In this document: positions 31,847 to 42,331 of the stretch, in pieces
How the letters are laid out: the number at the start of each line of letters is the position of its first letter
How positions within the stretch are numbered: position 1 is the stretch's first letter
Assembly: GCA_020912385.1 (NCBI GenBank)
Contig: CP087215.1
Coordinates: forward strand, 682,001 to 746,000
Length of the DNA stretch: 64,000 bases
Reading direction: 5' to 3'
Source: Neofusicoccum parvum
Lineage: Eukaryota > Ascomycota > Dothideomycetes > Botryosphaeriales > Botryosphaeriaceae
Notes under the pieces: generated by a model
Database searches by the model: none
What the model saw: the letters and a program-made list of their open reading frames with translations, nothing else
Told to the model about the DNA's origin: nothing
Made by a program: the position numbers and the translations under genes

Positions 31847-34162
31847 ATGGACAGTTCAGAGAGCTCGCTAGGGCCGACTTTCTCCAAACCCTACAAGTCA
31901 ATAGCGACGTTTGTCCGGAGAGCGTCCAGTGTTTCCTATTCACCACTGTCACGGCCGCAAACCACATCCTCGACAGAGAAATCGCTTCCGACACATCGCA
32001 CCTCGTTCATTCAGAGAGTAGGCCCGTACTCTGTGAGCGTTCTCATCATCGGCTTCATCCTCATTACGGTTGCACTTGCCTTCCTTTGCCATCTTTGGGT
32101 CGGCGATCGGGATACGGCATCATGGCGCTGGGTGATCCTCAATGACTACGTTGGCTCCGCGGTTGCTCTTGCAGCCTTGGTCATACAACTCTCTGTGGCA
32201 TCGCAAGGAGCTGTGGCAGTCTCAATGCTCGCTTCATTGGTGATGGAACGGTGGGGAGCACCTCTGGGCCAGTCTTTGGCAATCTCCACCATGAGGTACA
32301 ACAACTCTGGGCCTCTGAACTCCCTGTGGTGCTTTACACGACAGATCAAGTCGACTTACGGATGGCGCGCTTTTCTGTTCTGCTTGGTCATGTCTCTGGT
32401 CACCATCGCTGCCAATTTTAGCTCGACCATCCTACTCTTTGATGTCCGTCCCGGCCAAATAAAAGGAGACCCGGAACTCATCAACGTCCCGCTAGGCTGG
32501 AAGGAGGGCACAAGTAAAGAGCTGGCGACATGGTACCAGAACTTCATGCTCCAGACCCCATCCGCGTACCAGACGTTCGCCGAGTATTGGAATAGGCCCG
32601 AGCCGGCCGAGAACATAAGCGACACAGGCCCGCTGCTTCGAGCACTCCTTCCCTTCTCATCCGAGCAGACTCGATCGTCCATTCAGAATTACAACGGCAA
32701 TGCGACGGTCTTCGACGCTCGTGTAGCCTGCGTCCGGCCCAACTTTGTGAACTCATCCTTTTTCGTCAACTCGAACCTCGTCAACTTCATCGGGGAGGTC
32801 GGCGTCAGCACCAAGCCGCCAGGCCTGGATACCCAAAGTCCGATTGATGAGGAGGCATCTATGAACGGTTTCCCCGTGACTGCATTCAACTGCAGCGTCG
32901 GTGGTGGAATGCAGATATGCCCTCTGCAGGCCGGAAACGTGAATCTGGGGCTGCGCTCGTGGCTCTGGGAGTACTTTAACTCTACACAGAACGTCACTGC
33001 AAGCGGGTTTCTTTTCTTTGAAAGCCAGTATCTGTTAGATGCTTACGAGGATGTGCCCAATGGGACTTATCGACCACTTTTCAACTACGACACCACCAGC
33101 CAGGGCAAAGGCTGGGACTTCAGCGGCGATGGGCCGTGGCTGAACTTGCAGCCCACAAACTGGACTCTGAAGGATTCCTCCGAAATCGCAAACCCATACA
33201 GCTCGGCCTGTAGAACCTCCAAATCCTGCGGGAAGCCAAGCATGAACGTGTCCCTCTGCTTCGACGCGATGTAGGCCATATATTTCACATCTACACAGAA
33301 ACTGCGCTGACATTCACACAGGTGGCCCGACATGAACCTCCCCGTCAAGTTCAACGCCAGCCGGAGCCGACAGGAACCCAAACTGAGCTTCGACGACCGC
33401 CGCAACCAGCTGGACGTCAACAGCATCGCCAAGCAGCTCGGCGCCACCGCCGACGCCCACACACAGGAGGACCGGGGCGTCATGAGCCTCGATCTCGACA
33501 GCGTCAAGAAGTCCCTGGACGACCTGCGCCCGCGCCAGGAGTCCGCGCGGGAGTCGGCGAACCTGCTCGACGCCAGCTCCCTCTGGTTCACGCTGTACCC
33601 GGACTACAGCGGCGCCGGCGAGGACTGGACCTTCTGCGGCGACAACGTCGTGTGCTCCTACGGCGGCACGTTCGACACCAACCTGTCCAAGACGCTGGCC
33701 AGCGTGCAGCAGTCGGTGCTGATGCGCCAGATCATGAACGAGACGCACGACCCGGCCTTGGCGTTGTCGGCCGAACTGACCATGTTGGCCCGGATGCACT
33801 ACTACGACATGTCCGCGTCGTTCAACTGGAACCAGACCATGGCGACGACGTTCTTTGATATGAAGTCGTATCCGCAGGAGAGGCGGGGTCTGGCTGTTGT
33901 GTTGTCGGTTGTCTGCGTTCATTTGATTGTCATGGCGGTGGTTACGGTGTGCTTTTGTCTCCGAACGCGCCATTCCCTGCTGGATAACGCATGGTCGTCG
34001 ACGGCTCAGCTTCATACCGATGGGATCGGAGAGATACTAAGGACCTCTACGTGTTTGAAAGACAAAGATGTGGAGGAAATGATTAAGGCTTCGGGGAGAG
34101 ATACGCGGCGGGCTTGTATTTGCCGTAACCCGGAGTCAGGGCGTGTGGAAATAATAGATTGA
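31847..34162 (+). CDS. Large multi-pass membrane glycoprotein (754 aa), unknown function
   Basis: Exons 31847-33270 and 33322-34162. After a Ser/Thr-rich cytosolic start, three membrane segments follow (VLIIGFILITVALAFLCHLW; YVGSAVALAALVIQLSVASQ; FLFCLVMSLVTIAANFSSTI). Then comes a large ectodomain with a dozen N-x-S/T sites and paired cysteines, and a final helix (LAVVLSVVCVHLIVMAVVTV) before a short cytosolic tail. The layout (two N-terminal helices, ...MLASLVMERWGAPL..., long ectodomain, last helix) is that of a family of hypothetical proteins multiplied in plant-associated ascomycetes. No enzymatic motif is visible. It is probably plasma-membrane located. The start at 31847 has a good context (AACCATGG). 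Confidence 0.82.
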
Positions 34163-34685
34163 GCAGATTATTCTAAATCGTATTTCACTGCTTGATACGG
34201 TACAAATTCATAATCTTGAACACCCGACTGATTGTATCCTGGCCTCTGTTCAACCTTTTGAAAGGCAATAATTTCTCCGTGATATTAAAGTCTGTTGGCT
34301 GCTGTTAAATTTAAAGTCAACCACTCATCCGGTCATTTTTGGTGGCTCAAGGCGTGGAGACAGCTACCAGTAAGAGGACCAGGAGCCCATGTATCTCGCC
34401 TCAAGATCGATGAGCCTTCATCAGCCATGAGTCGTCAACCCCCATTCAAAAACAAAATAGAACAAGGGCACGAAGACAAATGTAGCGGGATGGCGATTAT
34501 AGGCAGGCATTGATGAAATAACTCCATGAATATGATTTTTATACTACACAAGTCCTGGCTAAGAGAAAATGACAATGAACTTCTCAACGCTGCCAACTTC
34601 TGGAATACTAAACGGATCATGATCCCTGACAACTCCCACACTCAGCGTTCCCAGCTCAGTTTTACTGCCCTTCACCACTCTCCTC
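34163..34685. other. AT-rich intergenic region
   Basis: Convergent 3' ends of the membrane protein gene and zinc-module copy B. No repeat or gene recognised. Confidence 0.5.
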
Positions 34686-35898
34686 CTACGTCTCAGCTTG
34701 AAGCAGTATACTATCATCCCAGAGACTATTGTCCGTATTGCCCACCTCAAACTCCCACGACTTCTGCGTCTGCATGATACTCGCTGGGAGAAATGGATCT
34801 GCGTACCCCATATTCTCAATCCGCAGATCACTATTGAACACTCCGTTGAATGGAAAGGCCTGGTGCCCAAGGGTGTTGGCTACAGTCCTGGCTGTGAAGT
34901 GCTCGCCTTGTTGAACAATGGTGACGGGCTCCTCCGCAGCCATATCCACATCTTCGAAGGGCGTAAAGGCATTAAGATGAACACTCTGAACACTTCTGTC
35001 CTCTGAAGAGCCGGACTCAGTGAAGATAAGTCCAACATCCTGGGACAAGGCGTTTGATTGCTCAGCACCTGTGGTAGTCGCTTGGGTTGCAGTGGCAGCG
35101 GCACCCGCTAGCATTGCGCCCTCTCCATCCTTGAACTGGGCGAAGGTTACCTCGAGACAGTCGCGGAGAATATCGTTCATGTGGCCACTGAGTTGTTCGC
35201 TCGCGGTGGGGTCAATAAGGCACTCGACGCGCGAGTGGAAGAAGCCTGGAAGCCGCTCGCGAATAAAGTTCTCGTAGCGGGAGAAGTAGTCTAAAACTTC
35301 TGAGCGTTGAAGAGAGTGTTGCGGAGACCACCCTGAATAGATCTGTTACTTTTTAAAATACTCAAGAGGAAGAGTAGTCAAATGAAATAATTCAGATGAG
35401 ACGTACATGGAGACGGGATCAAGTCATCCGCATCTGAGGGAAATAGGATCTTCCAAATTCTCCCCCACTTGTCGATCAATGACTTTCCGCGCATCCTCTC
35501 TGATAACTTTCGCGCTTGGACCTGGTCGTAACCCTCGATAACTGCATGGCCATAAGATGGCTGGCAGAGATTTGACCCTACAGCTCGGAGGTGTGCGCCA
35601 AGTTCAGTGTCGTCGCTAAAGGCCTTATAGCACCGAGGGCATTGTGCTGGTATGGCATGGACTCGGTAAAGGTGTTCTCTTCAAACATCCTGTCAGCATA
35701 TAGGTGTGCATATACGGAAGGATCGTGTATTCACTTCATCTTGTGGATGTCTTTAAAACCGTTACGGAAGCATGAATCTGCTCTAGGAGCCGCTTCTGGA
35801 GAGCGCTTGAAATAAGGACATGCAATTCGGCGATCAATGACAGATTGGTGTACCTCTGATCGTGGGAAATCTTTGATACCGTGGAGAGACATAGCCAT
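34686..35898 (-). CDS. Zinc-module family protein, copy B (short form)
   Basis: Exons 35898-35735, 35678-35407 and 35332-34686 give 360 residues. The N-terminal low-complexity region present in copy E is replaced by only about 20 residues (MAMSLHGIKDFPRSEV). The zinc module is RRIACPYFKRSP...ADSCFRNGFKDIHKMK, then EHLYRVH, CPRCYKAF, H, C, followed by DKWGRIWKILFP and IPSPWW. Exon 2 is 272 bases, exactly as in copy E, and the splice phases (2, then 1) are the same. The C-terminal exon contains SRYENFIRERLP and a long helical and acidic tail. It is the closest relative of copy E and lies on the same strand on the other side of the inserted segment. Function unknown. Confidence 0.75.
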
Positions 35899-35955
35899 GT
35901 GTTGTTAGTAAATGATTCTTTTCGTTCTGAGCAAAGCAAATTATATATATTAAGT

Positions 35956-36165
35956 GAATGAGAGAGCCTTTGCGTTCTGAGAGCCTTGCTATAGTAGGAC
36001 CATGACGATGGGAGCCTTCATTGTCCGAGCATACCCCTGCAAGAGGACTGGCGAGAGCCCTTTGTTCATAAATGAGAGCCTTCCATTCGGTAATGAGAGC
36101 CTTTTGTTGGATTTCGTGAACTATCACTGCCTAAGAAGCGCGCTGTACAGCGATGAATGCGAGCC
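35956..36165 (+). repeat. TGAGAGCCTT motif cluster 1
   Basis: Exact copies of TGAGAGCCTT start at 35978, 36073 and 36093, with near copies (TGAGAGAGCCTT 35959, TGGGAGCCTT about 36009, GCGAGAGCCCTT about 36051, GCGAGCCCTTAG about 36158). All are in plus orientation. This is the first of three clusters bracketing the 36-42 kb segment. Confidence 0.8.
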
Positions 36166-36595
36166 CTTAGCCTAGATGGAGGTCAGTCCATATAATCTCC
36201 ACCTCATTCGTCCTATCCTGACTCTAGTTCATTAACGTCCCCCTCTCAGTAATATAGCACAGTTCAACCGTAATATATATACATAGAGTAATTGCTTACA
36301 GTAGACTATAAATGTGTTCACTGTGATTTGAAAAATGATATTATCAGGAGGAGAGAACAATGTAGGCAATCCACCATAACTTGGCTTCCAGTCCTGTTTG
36401 TTCATTTTTTTCAATTTTTTTTATTAGATTTCTTGTATCATCCTGGCTTTAAAAGGTAACGCCCATAACATGCAGTACGGGCGGAGAGCAAGTGCTCAAC
36501 GCCTATACAAAATACAAAAGAAATACCAGTGAGCCGATCTGACACATGCTCCGACTCACTCACTCCTAGCCCCCACCGCTGCAAATGGAATTCGT

Positions 36596-38055
36596 TTAGG
36601 TTGCGTTACTGATTCTGTGCCCGTGAAGTTTGTTGAAAACCTTTCCGTGGATTTTACCGACTTCATCAAGAGGAGGTGGTGCAGTTGTGCTCGAAGTGGT
36701 ACGGTGCTTGCGCTTCCAGTGGGCTTGATAATGATCTACCCTCTTGAAACCCTCGAACCTTTTGCCGTGACCATGTGAACGGGATTGATACTCGCACTCG
36801 CTTTCTGAGCAGAACAAGCGTTTGCACGCAGCGCCATGGCGCACCCTTTCGTGTCGTCTCAAGTCACCGTTCCGTTTCGAAGAGGTCCAATTGCAGCCGT
36901 TGTAGCGACACTTATACAACCTTTCGCCTGCACACAATTTACTAATGAAAAATCAGCATGTGATCGCAATGCAGCGTAAAAGAAATGAGTACCTTGTTGA
37001 AGACCCGACTATCGGGGCAGTTTCCGGAAGGATCGCGGATCTGTTGCTGCCAGACAGCAAGGAAGCTGAACTAGGTAGATTCTGGGCCTGTACGCCAGAA
37101 GAGTTCTCCGGTCTGCTTGGTATAGACTGTAGTCCTAATGTCGGATCTTGGTGACTCTTATTGGTGCGCGACGATCCACTGTTAGATGAAAAGGGCGATA
37201 TAGATGAGATAGACGTTGAATCCTCATGTAAGAAATCATCGGAAAGGAAAGAAGAGCTAAAGGCACTTGATATGAATAAAGACTCCCCATTCATAGAATC
37301 AGAAAATTCATCCAAACAGGGATAAATAAGACTAGTCGCTGGCCCGCTATCGCTGGGCCGGTAATGAGACTCTGCAAAGGAAAAGCCAGGAGTGAGAACT
37401 TTTAGTTGATTAGACTCATGGCTGTCAGGCCATGAGCCTACGGCCAAGTAATTCTGTTTCCGTTGGGGTTGAGGGGATGTGATGCGAGGATACTGGCCCC
37501 GCTCAAAGAGCGAGTTACGCATACCCATGCATGAATGCACTTGGTGAGCGTCGGTCAATACATCCTGGCCGTTGGCTTCAGTGATGGATAACCCAGTATT
37601 TTCATGATCTCTAGCATGCTGTACGTCATATTCGTTCCCGTCTTGGGTTGGAAGCCGCTGTGTCTGGGCCGACTGCTCTGTGTGTGAGGACGCAGCCGAC
37701 CGGCTGTCCGCTGCTGAAATGCAGGCAGAGGGCGGAAGAGCAAGGGTTGTCCCTCCTGTGGTTGGTTCTGATGCTTCCAGGGAACCCGGGCCGGGAAAGG
37801 TAGACTGAATAAGTGTTGAGGACGAAGAAGAAGAGACTAAAGGTGTGTTCGAAGAGCAGATTGTTTCGACGGGAAATGTCGCTTCGAATGGGAAAGTTTC
37901 GCCCAAGTCCTCCAAATCATGTAAAATAGGGTGTAAGGTTTCAAGTTGAACCCAAAAGTCTTCGTCTAAGGCAGCGAAAGATGGCGTATAGGCTAGATCC
38001 CCGTAGCCTTGAAGGTGGTCTGAATTACTCTGGCATTGCCGCGAAATGGGACTGG
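36596..38055 (-). CDS. C2H2 zinc-finger protein with long Ser-rich N-terminus, start not found
   Basis: Two exons: about 38055-37004, then from 36950 to 36596, joined through GTACTC...TTCATTAG (51 bases, branch GCTGAT). The C-terminus has a C-x4-C-x12-H-x3-H finger (CRYNGCNWTSSKRNGDLRRH then ERVRH), then a second C2H2-like unit (CSESEC ... HYQAHWKRKH). The long N-terminal exon is rich in Ser/Pro/Asp with activation-domain character (SSSSSS, DFLHEDS). In the upstream open frame I find no ATG; the first in-frame Met is about 130 codons into the exon, so the 5' exon is missing, unidentified or lost. The gene lies between motif clusters 1 and 2. It is not a member of the zinc-module family. The 700 bases downstream (35899-36595) hold only cluster 1 and AT-rich DNA. 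Confidence 0.55.
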
Positions 38056-38775
38056 ACGGAGACTACCGAGTCCCCGTCGAATTTTATATCCCAAAGGATA
38101 CAAAACGTTTGACTAAATCGATCAATTAATATAGAATTGAAGACAGAAGCATAGTTCTTTGTGAAAGCTTACTGGAATATCAAGTTTGTGGGCACTGTAG
38201 AAGCGCAAGATCTTGAAGGCTGTGATAGCCGCCGAAGGCGTGGAAGGCTGAATCTGTCACAATAAATACGGTAATGGCCAAACTCAGGGTTCCAAAACAA
38301 AGTATAGAAATGAAGCAAAAGGCCCGCTCCGCAAAGGGGGATGATGCCGCACCCCTGCGGGCCTATCCACGGGTGGGGGGAGAATGGTTGCAGGAGCGAG
38401 AACGTGGCGCCTGGTGGATTTAAGTAGGTTTCGCATCAGCCTCATGAAGGCTCTCAGAAGGCTCTCAGCAAGGCTCTCATCAAAGCTGATCGAATGCATA
38501 TTCGTGTTACACAGCAAGGGTCGGAGACCAACAGCAGCTGAGAGCCAATCGTCGAGGTGAGGCTGAGCAAGCTTTGCGCTTCCTTCTCAGCACTGCCTCA
38601 GCCACCTCTGCAACTGAAGCCGGAAATGGAAAAGGCTTGACAAGGTAGGGTCGGCGGGTAGCGTTGCGGAAACTGGACTTTGACCATCTATCTCACCGAA
38701 AATTACCAGGCTGATTATACGAAACTCAATTTTCAAAAATCATGATTCTTCACTCTCATTTATTTCCAGTTGCTA
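38056..38775. other. AT-rich intergenic region with motif cluster 2
   Basis: Apart from the repeat cluster at 38447-38479, no gene is supported. A possible untranslated 5' exon of the C2H2 gene ends at a GTAAGC donor near 38172 on the minus strand. Confidence 0.4.
38447..38479 (-). repeat. TGAGAGCCTT motif cluster 2 (inverted)
   Basis: Three exact copies of AAGGCTCTCA (reverse complement of TGAGAGCCTT) start at 38447, 38458 and 38470, an almost perfect 11-12-base tandem. The orientation is opposite to clusters 1 and 3. Confidence 0.85.
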
Positions 38776-39782
38776 TCAGCTTTTAGGTGAAACTTCCGAG
38801 AACCTGTAGTGGAGGGGTCGGGATGCGCGTTCAACCAGCACCGAAATAGCGCAAACCATGAGGAAGACAGAATGAAACGATTCCATATTCCATAGGTAGC
38901 CTTTGGGAATATCCGAATCAACTACGACATAAGTAGGATTGGCGAATAGAACGCACAACTCCACAGAAGATTTGAAACGTATTACCGCAGGTTCCCAATC
39001 CATGGCCTGTTCAGCTGGTGCCTGCTCGATAGCTTTCGAGAAATGCAATATTTCCAACTGCCCCCGGTGGAACACAAAATCGAGAGGGAAGAAAGTCTTC
39101 GTTGCAAAAAGATCATCCACGGTTGCTTCCCAAAGAGGCTCTCCACTGTTGATCATGATGTTTATCAGGAGTCGGGCTTCGCCGACAGGACCTGAAACCT
39201 GTTCGAGCGTCGCGGTAGGACGCTTGTATGACTGGATTTTCAATGTCTTTTTCAAGCAGGACGGGCACTTGACTCGATGATGATCATGTTCGAAGAGCCC
39301 AAGGCAACGCCCACACTGGTTGCATTCTTTGCAAAACTTTCCACACACAAGCGATGTGCATGATTTACAAAAGTGAAAATCCCAGGAACGAATATGACAA
39401 ACGCTCCCTGGTTTGAAGATCCTTGACTGGATGCCGCATTTGATACAGAAACGCTTCGTAGCTCGAGCGTGGCCTGGTAAATATTCGCCAGAGCGTTGGT
39501 TCTCCGCAAATCGATCGAGTTGTAATACACGAGAGCAGTTGTAACACGTCATCTGTGTTTTGAGACCCGGCCCTGTCGACAATCCGACCTTGTTCGAAAG
39601 GCTTTCCGGTAGGATGATTTTCATAAATCGAGAGCTCTTTCTGAAAGCGCATACGCGTTGATCGATGATGTATCGAGCCAAGGCATTTGCAGCCCTGTCC
39701 ATCTCTAGAGTAACAGAGGACGCAGGATCCTCTGTCGCACTGTGTTTCCGCTCATCAAGCATCTTAGATTTGCTTTCGAATA

Positions 39783-39824
39783 ACGTATCAGATAAGCGAA
39801 AGAGACAGACAAGCGAAAGAGACA
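39783..39824 (+). repeat. Left terminal inverted repeat
   Basis: 42 bases matching the right end in inverted orientation with a single A/G difference at position 8. Confidence 0.93.
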
Positions 39825-39862
39825 CGCACGCGTCGTGACGCGTCAACCATCAACAAAGTGCC

Positions 39863-41512
39863 ATGCCTCAACCAAGCAATGTTCCACCACTTGATCGTGA
39901 AGCAAGAATAAACCTTGCTATTCAATCACTCAGAAAAGGCCAATTTCAAAGCATTCGAGCAGCTGCACAAGCATACTCCGTCCATCACAATACGCTTACG
40001 AAACGAATGAACGGCACACCTTCACAACGCGATTGCGCGCTCAATTCTCGAAAGCTTACACCTACAGAAGAATGGGTTCTTACTGAACGTATTCTCGACC
40101 TGGACTCGCGAGGATTTTCACCCCGACTTCGCGCTGTTGAAAATATGGCGAATAAGCTACTTGCTGATCGCGCTGGAGGCACGGTTGGCGTCAAATGGGC
40201 CTCTAACTTTGTAAAACGGACTCCCGAGCTGAAAACACGTCTAAACCGCACGTACGACTACCAGAGAGCAAAATGCGAAGACCCAGAGCTTCTCACGCAG
40301 TGGTTCAAGCTTGTCCAAAACACTATTACGAAGTACGGGATTATAAATGTGGACATGTACAACTTCGACGAAGCTGGCTTCCTTATGGGCATGATTACAG
40401 CTGGAGTAGTTGTTACAGCATCCGAACGACGCGCCCGACCTAAATCTGTTCAACCAGGCAACCGCGAGTGGGTTACCGTGATCCAGGGAGTCAACGCTGA
40501 GGGCTGGGCGATTCCGCCGTTCGTGATCTTCAAGGGCCAGCACCACCTCTCTGCTTGGTATAGCGACGACATTCCACGCGATTGGACTATCGCATTGAGC
40601 GAAAATGGCTGGAAAACAAACGAGCTTGGTCTGCAGTGGCTGCAACACTTCGAAAGGAACACTAAGGAGCGCATAACTGGAGCATGGCGACTTCTGGTCC
40701 TTGATGGCCACGAGAGCCACCATTCGGCTGAATTCGACGCATTTTGCCAGGAGCACAAAATAGTTACGCTTTATATGCCTGCACATTCATCTCACCTTCT
40801 TCAGCCACTCGATGTAGGCTGTTTTGCGCCTCTCAAAAAGGCGTATGGAAAGCAGGTTGAGGAGCTAATGCGATCCCACATCAACCACATCACAAAGCTT
40901 GAGTTTCTACCTACATTTAAAGCAGCCTTCGAAGCCGCATTCACAAAGCAAAACATCATAGGTGGATTCTGAGGCGCAGGATTGGTTCCACTCGATCCAG
41001 AGGCTGTGATTTCCAGGCTCGATGTCAAGCTTCGGAAGCCAACACCCCCACAGGCAGAGGCTGCAACTTGGGACCCTCAAACACCACACAACCCAACTGA
41101 ATTGGCATCTCAGACTGAGCTCATCAGAAGCCGGATCGCAAGGCATCAAGATAGTTCACCAACACAAATTAACGATGCGCTAAATCAACTTGCTAAAGGG
41201 GCTCAGATGATGGCGCATTCGGCTGTTCTTTTGCAAGCCGAAGTCGCGAATCTTCAAAAGGCAAATGAGGCCGCAACACGACGTAAGAAGCGGCAAAAAA
41301 AGCGAATTCAGCAGCAAGGGGCTCTTACGGTTCAGGAGGGGCAGGATTTAATGGACAAAGCTGCTGTTGATCATCAAATTTTGCAGGAAACACGTCAGAG
41401 TAGTATGCGATTGGGTAGGACTACAGCAAAGCAACAGCGATGTAGGAAATGCAGCGAGACTGGACACAATTCTCGCACGTGTCAAAAACTTGCAAGAGAT
41501 ACTGTAGAGTAA
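39863..41512 (+). pseudogene. Pogo/Fot1-type transposase with one in-frame TGA
   Basis: Open for 550 codons except for a TGA at 40970-40972, in NIIGGF-stop-GAGLVPLDPE where relatives have Arg (CGA to TGA is a single transition). Domains in order: psq-type HTH (RKGQFQSIRAAAQAYSVHHN), CENP-B-type HTH with WASNFVKR, and a DDE superfamily catalytic core with NFDEAGF (first Asp), LLVLDGHESHHS (second) and QPLDVGCFAPLKKAYG (third). A Lys/Arg-rich coiled coil and a C-terminal CCHC knuckle (CRKCSETGHNSRTC) follow. The enzyme would cut and paste its own element. As it stands the product ends before the tail, so activity is doubtful although the DDD core is complete. Confidence 0.9.
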
Positions 41513-41588
41513 GATGCATGTTATAGCTAGTCAATTCAATAAGGCGTTGTGGAGTTATTTAGAATTGAAGTGGTTTGAGTTGTTGAGC

Positions 41589-41630
41589 TGTCTCTTTCGC
41601 TTGTCTGTCTCTTTCGCTTATCCGATACGT
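41589..41630 (-). repeat. Right terminal inverted repeat
   Basis: Inverted copy of the left repeat, ending in GATACGT followed by the TA duplication. Confidence 0.93.
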
Positions 41631-42020
41631 TATGCATATGAGTGTGCGTAGATTTTGGCCAGGCTTGATTGGGGCCCGAAGTGTGTTTGTCGCATTCCTT
41701 GAAGTCTGATAAGAGCTGCCCTTGAATTTCCCGTGGACCTTCTTCGCAAGTATCTGAACCAGGTTTGCGAATGGTACGACCCGAGAGCCATATGGCAAGT
41801 AGGCAAGTTGCGGGGAAGATGGAGAAGAAGAAGTATACTCGGTCTCGCTGCCATATGACATTGCGACGATACAGAGAGGTCAAATTAGACAGTTGCTTTA
41901 AGCACTCTCGGCTTTCGCTGGTGGGGAAAGCTGGAAGTGATATATCCAACTGATCTTTCCTTGCAGGCCCCCGGAGCGGAATGGGTACGCTTATGCACAG
42001 CTATGGAGGGGTAGATTCGT

Positions 42021-42100
42021 TGAGAGCCTTCCATATTCGAGGCTGAGCCATTCGTTACGTGGTCAATTGTGATAGGGCCATTCGTGAGGCTGAGAGCCTT
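42021..42100 (+). repeat. TGAGAGCCTT motif cluster 3
   Basis: Exact copies start at 42021 and 42091; related GAGGCTGAG and GCCATTCG(T) pieces lie between them. The TTCCATATTCG tail after the first copy resembles the TTCCATTCGG tail in cluster 1. The rest of 41862-42331 contains no supported gene. Confidence 0.8.
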
Positions 42101-42331
42101 TCGCTTATGTATGCGATCAGCAGTTGTAACCGTTTACGTCACCTTAGGCTAGTCAGCCTGATGCCCGGAACGTGGACTGAGCCTAATACATGCGTTTCGG
42201 ATGCATTATGATCTATCCTAACGTTATCTACAGCAAGAAAGATGTGTACAGGTGGTGAATCTATCAAAAGGCCGCACACCGTCAATTTCCATAGCCCAGC
42301 AGAACATGAACAGCCTTCCGCAACTACCCCT

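Larger units (their letters stand above)
39783..41630 (+). mobile_element. Fot1/pogo-like DNA transposon with TIRs and TA duplication
   Basis: The 1848-base element begins ACGTATCAGATAAGCG and ends in the inverted copy. The terminal inverted repeats are 42 bases (39783-39824 and 41589-41630) with one mismatch, flanked by TA on both sides (39781-39782 and 41631-41632), the standard target of Tc1/mariner/pogo elements. Within each repeat, AAGCGAAAGAGACA occurs twice. The single gene inside is the DDE transposase. The insertion interrupts a cysteine-rich gene on the opposite strand. Confidence 0.93.
38776..41861 (-). pseudogene. Cysteine-rich (F-box-associated zinc-ribbon type) gene split by a pogo-like transposon
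   Basis: The 3' part (39780-38776) encodes CYNCSRVLQLDRF, then RFCIKCG, FHFCKSC, CGKFCKECNQCGRC and CPSCLKK, the cysteine pattern common in fungal F-box-type proteins. A truncated product could start at Met 39762 (328 residues). The upstream frame starting at ATG 41861 runs to 41631. When the 1848-base element and one TA are removed, the two frames join exactly (...TLICI then FESKSKM...) to 411 codons. So the element entered an open coding region. In a neighbouring frame the 5' part reads SIFPATCLLAIWLSGRTI, reminiscent of the second half of an F-box, so the original 5' end may also carry a frameshift. Function unknown. Confidence 0.7.

Noticed and set aside
39783..41630. Possibility of a retroelement or Helitron at this site
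   Set aside because: TIRs, TA duplication and a DDD transposase with CENP-B-type HTH identify a pogo/Fot1-type DNA transposon.
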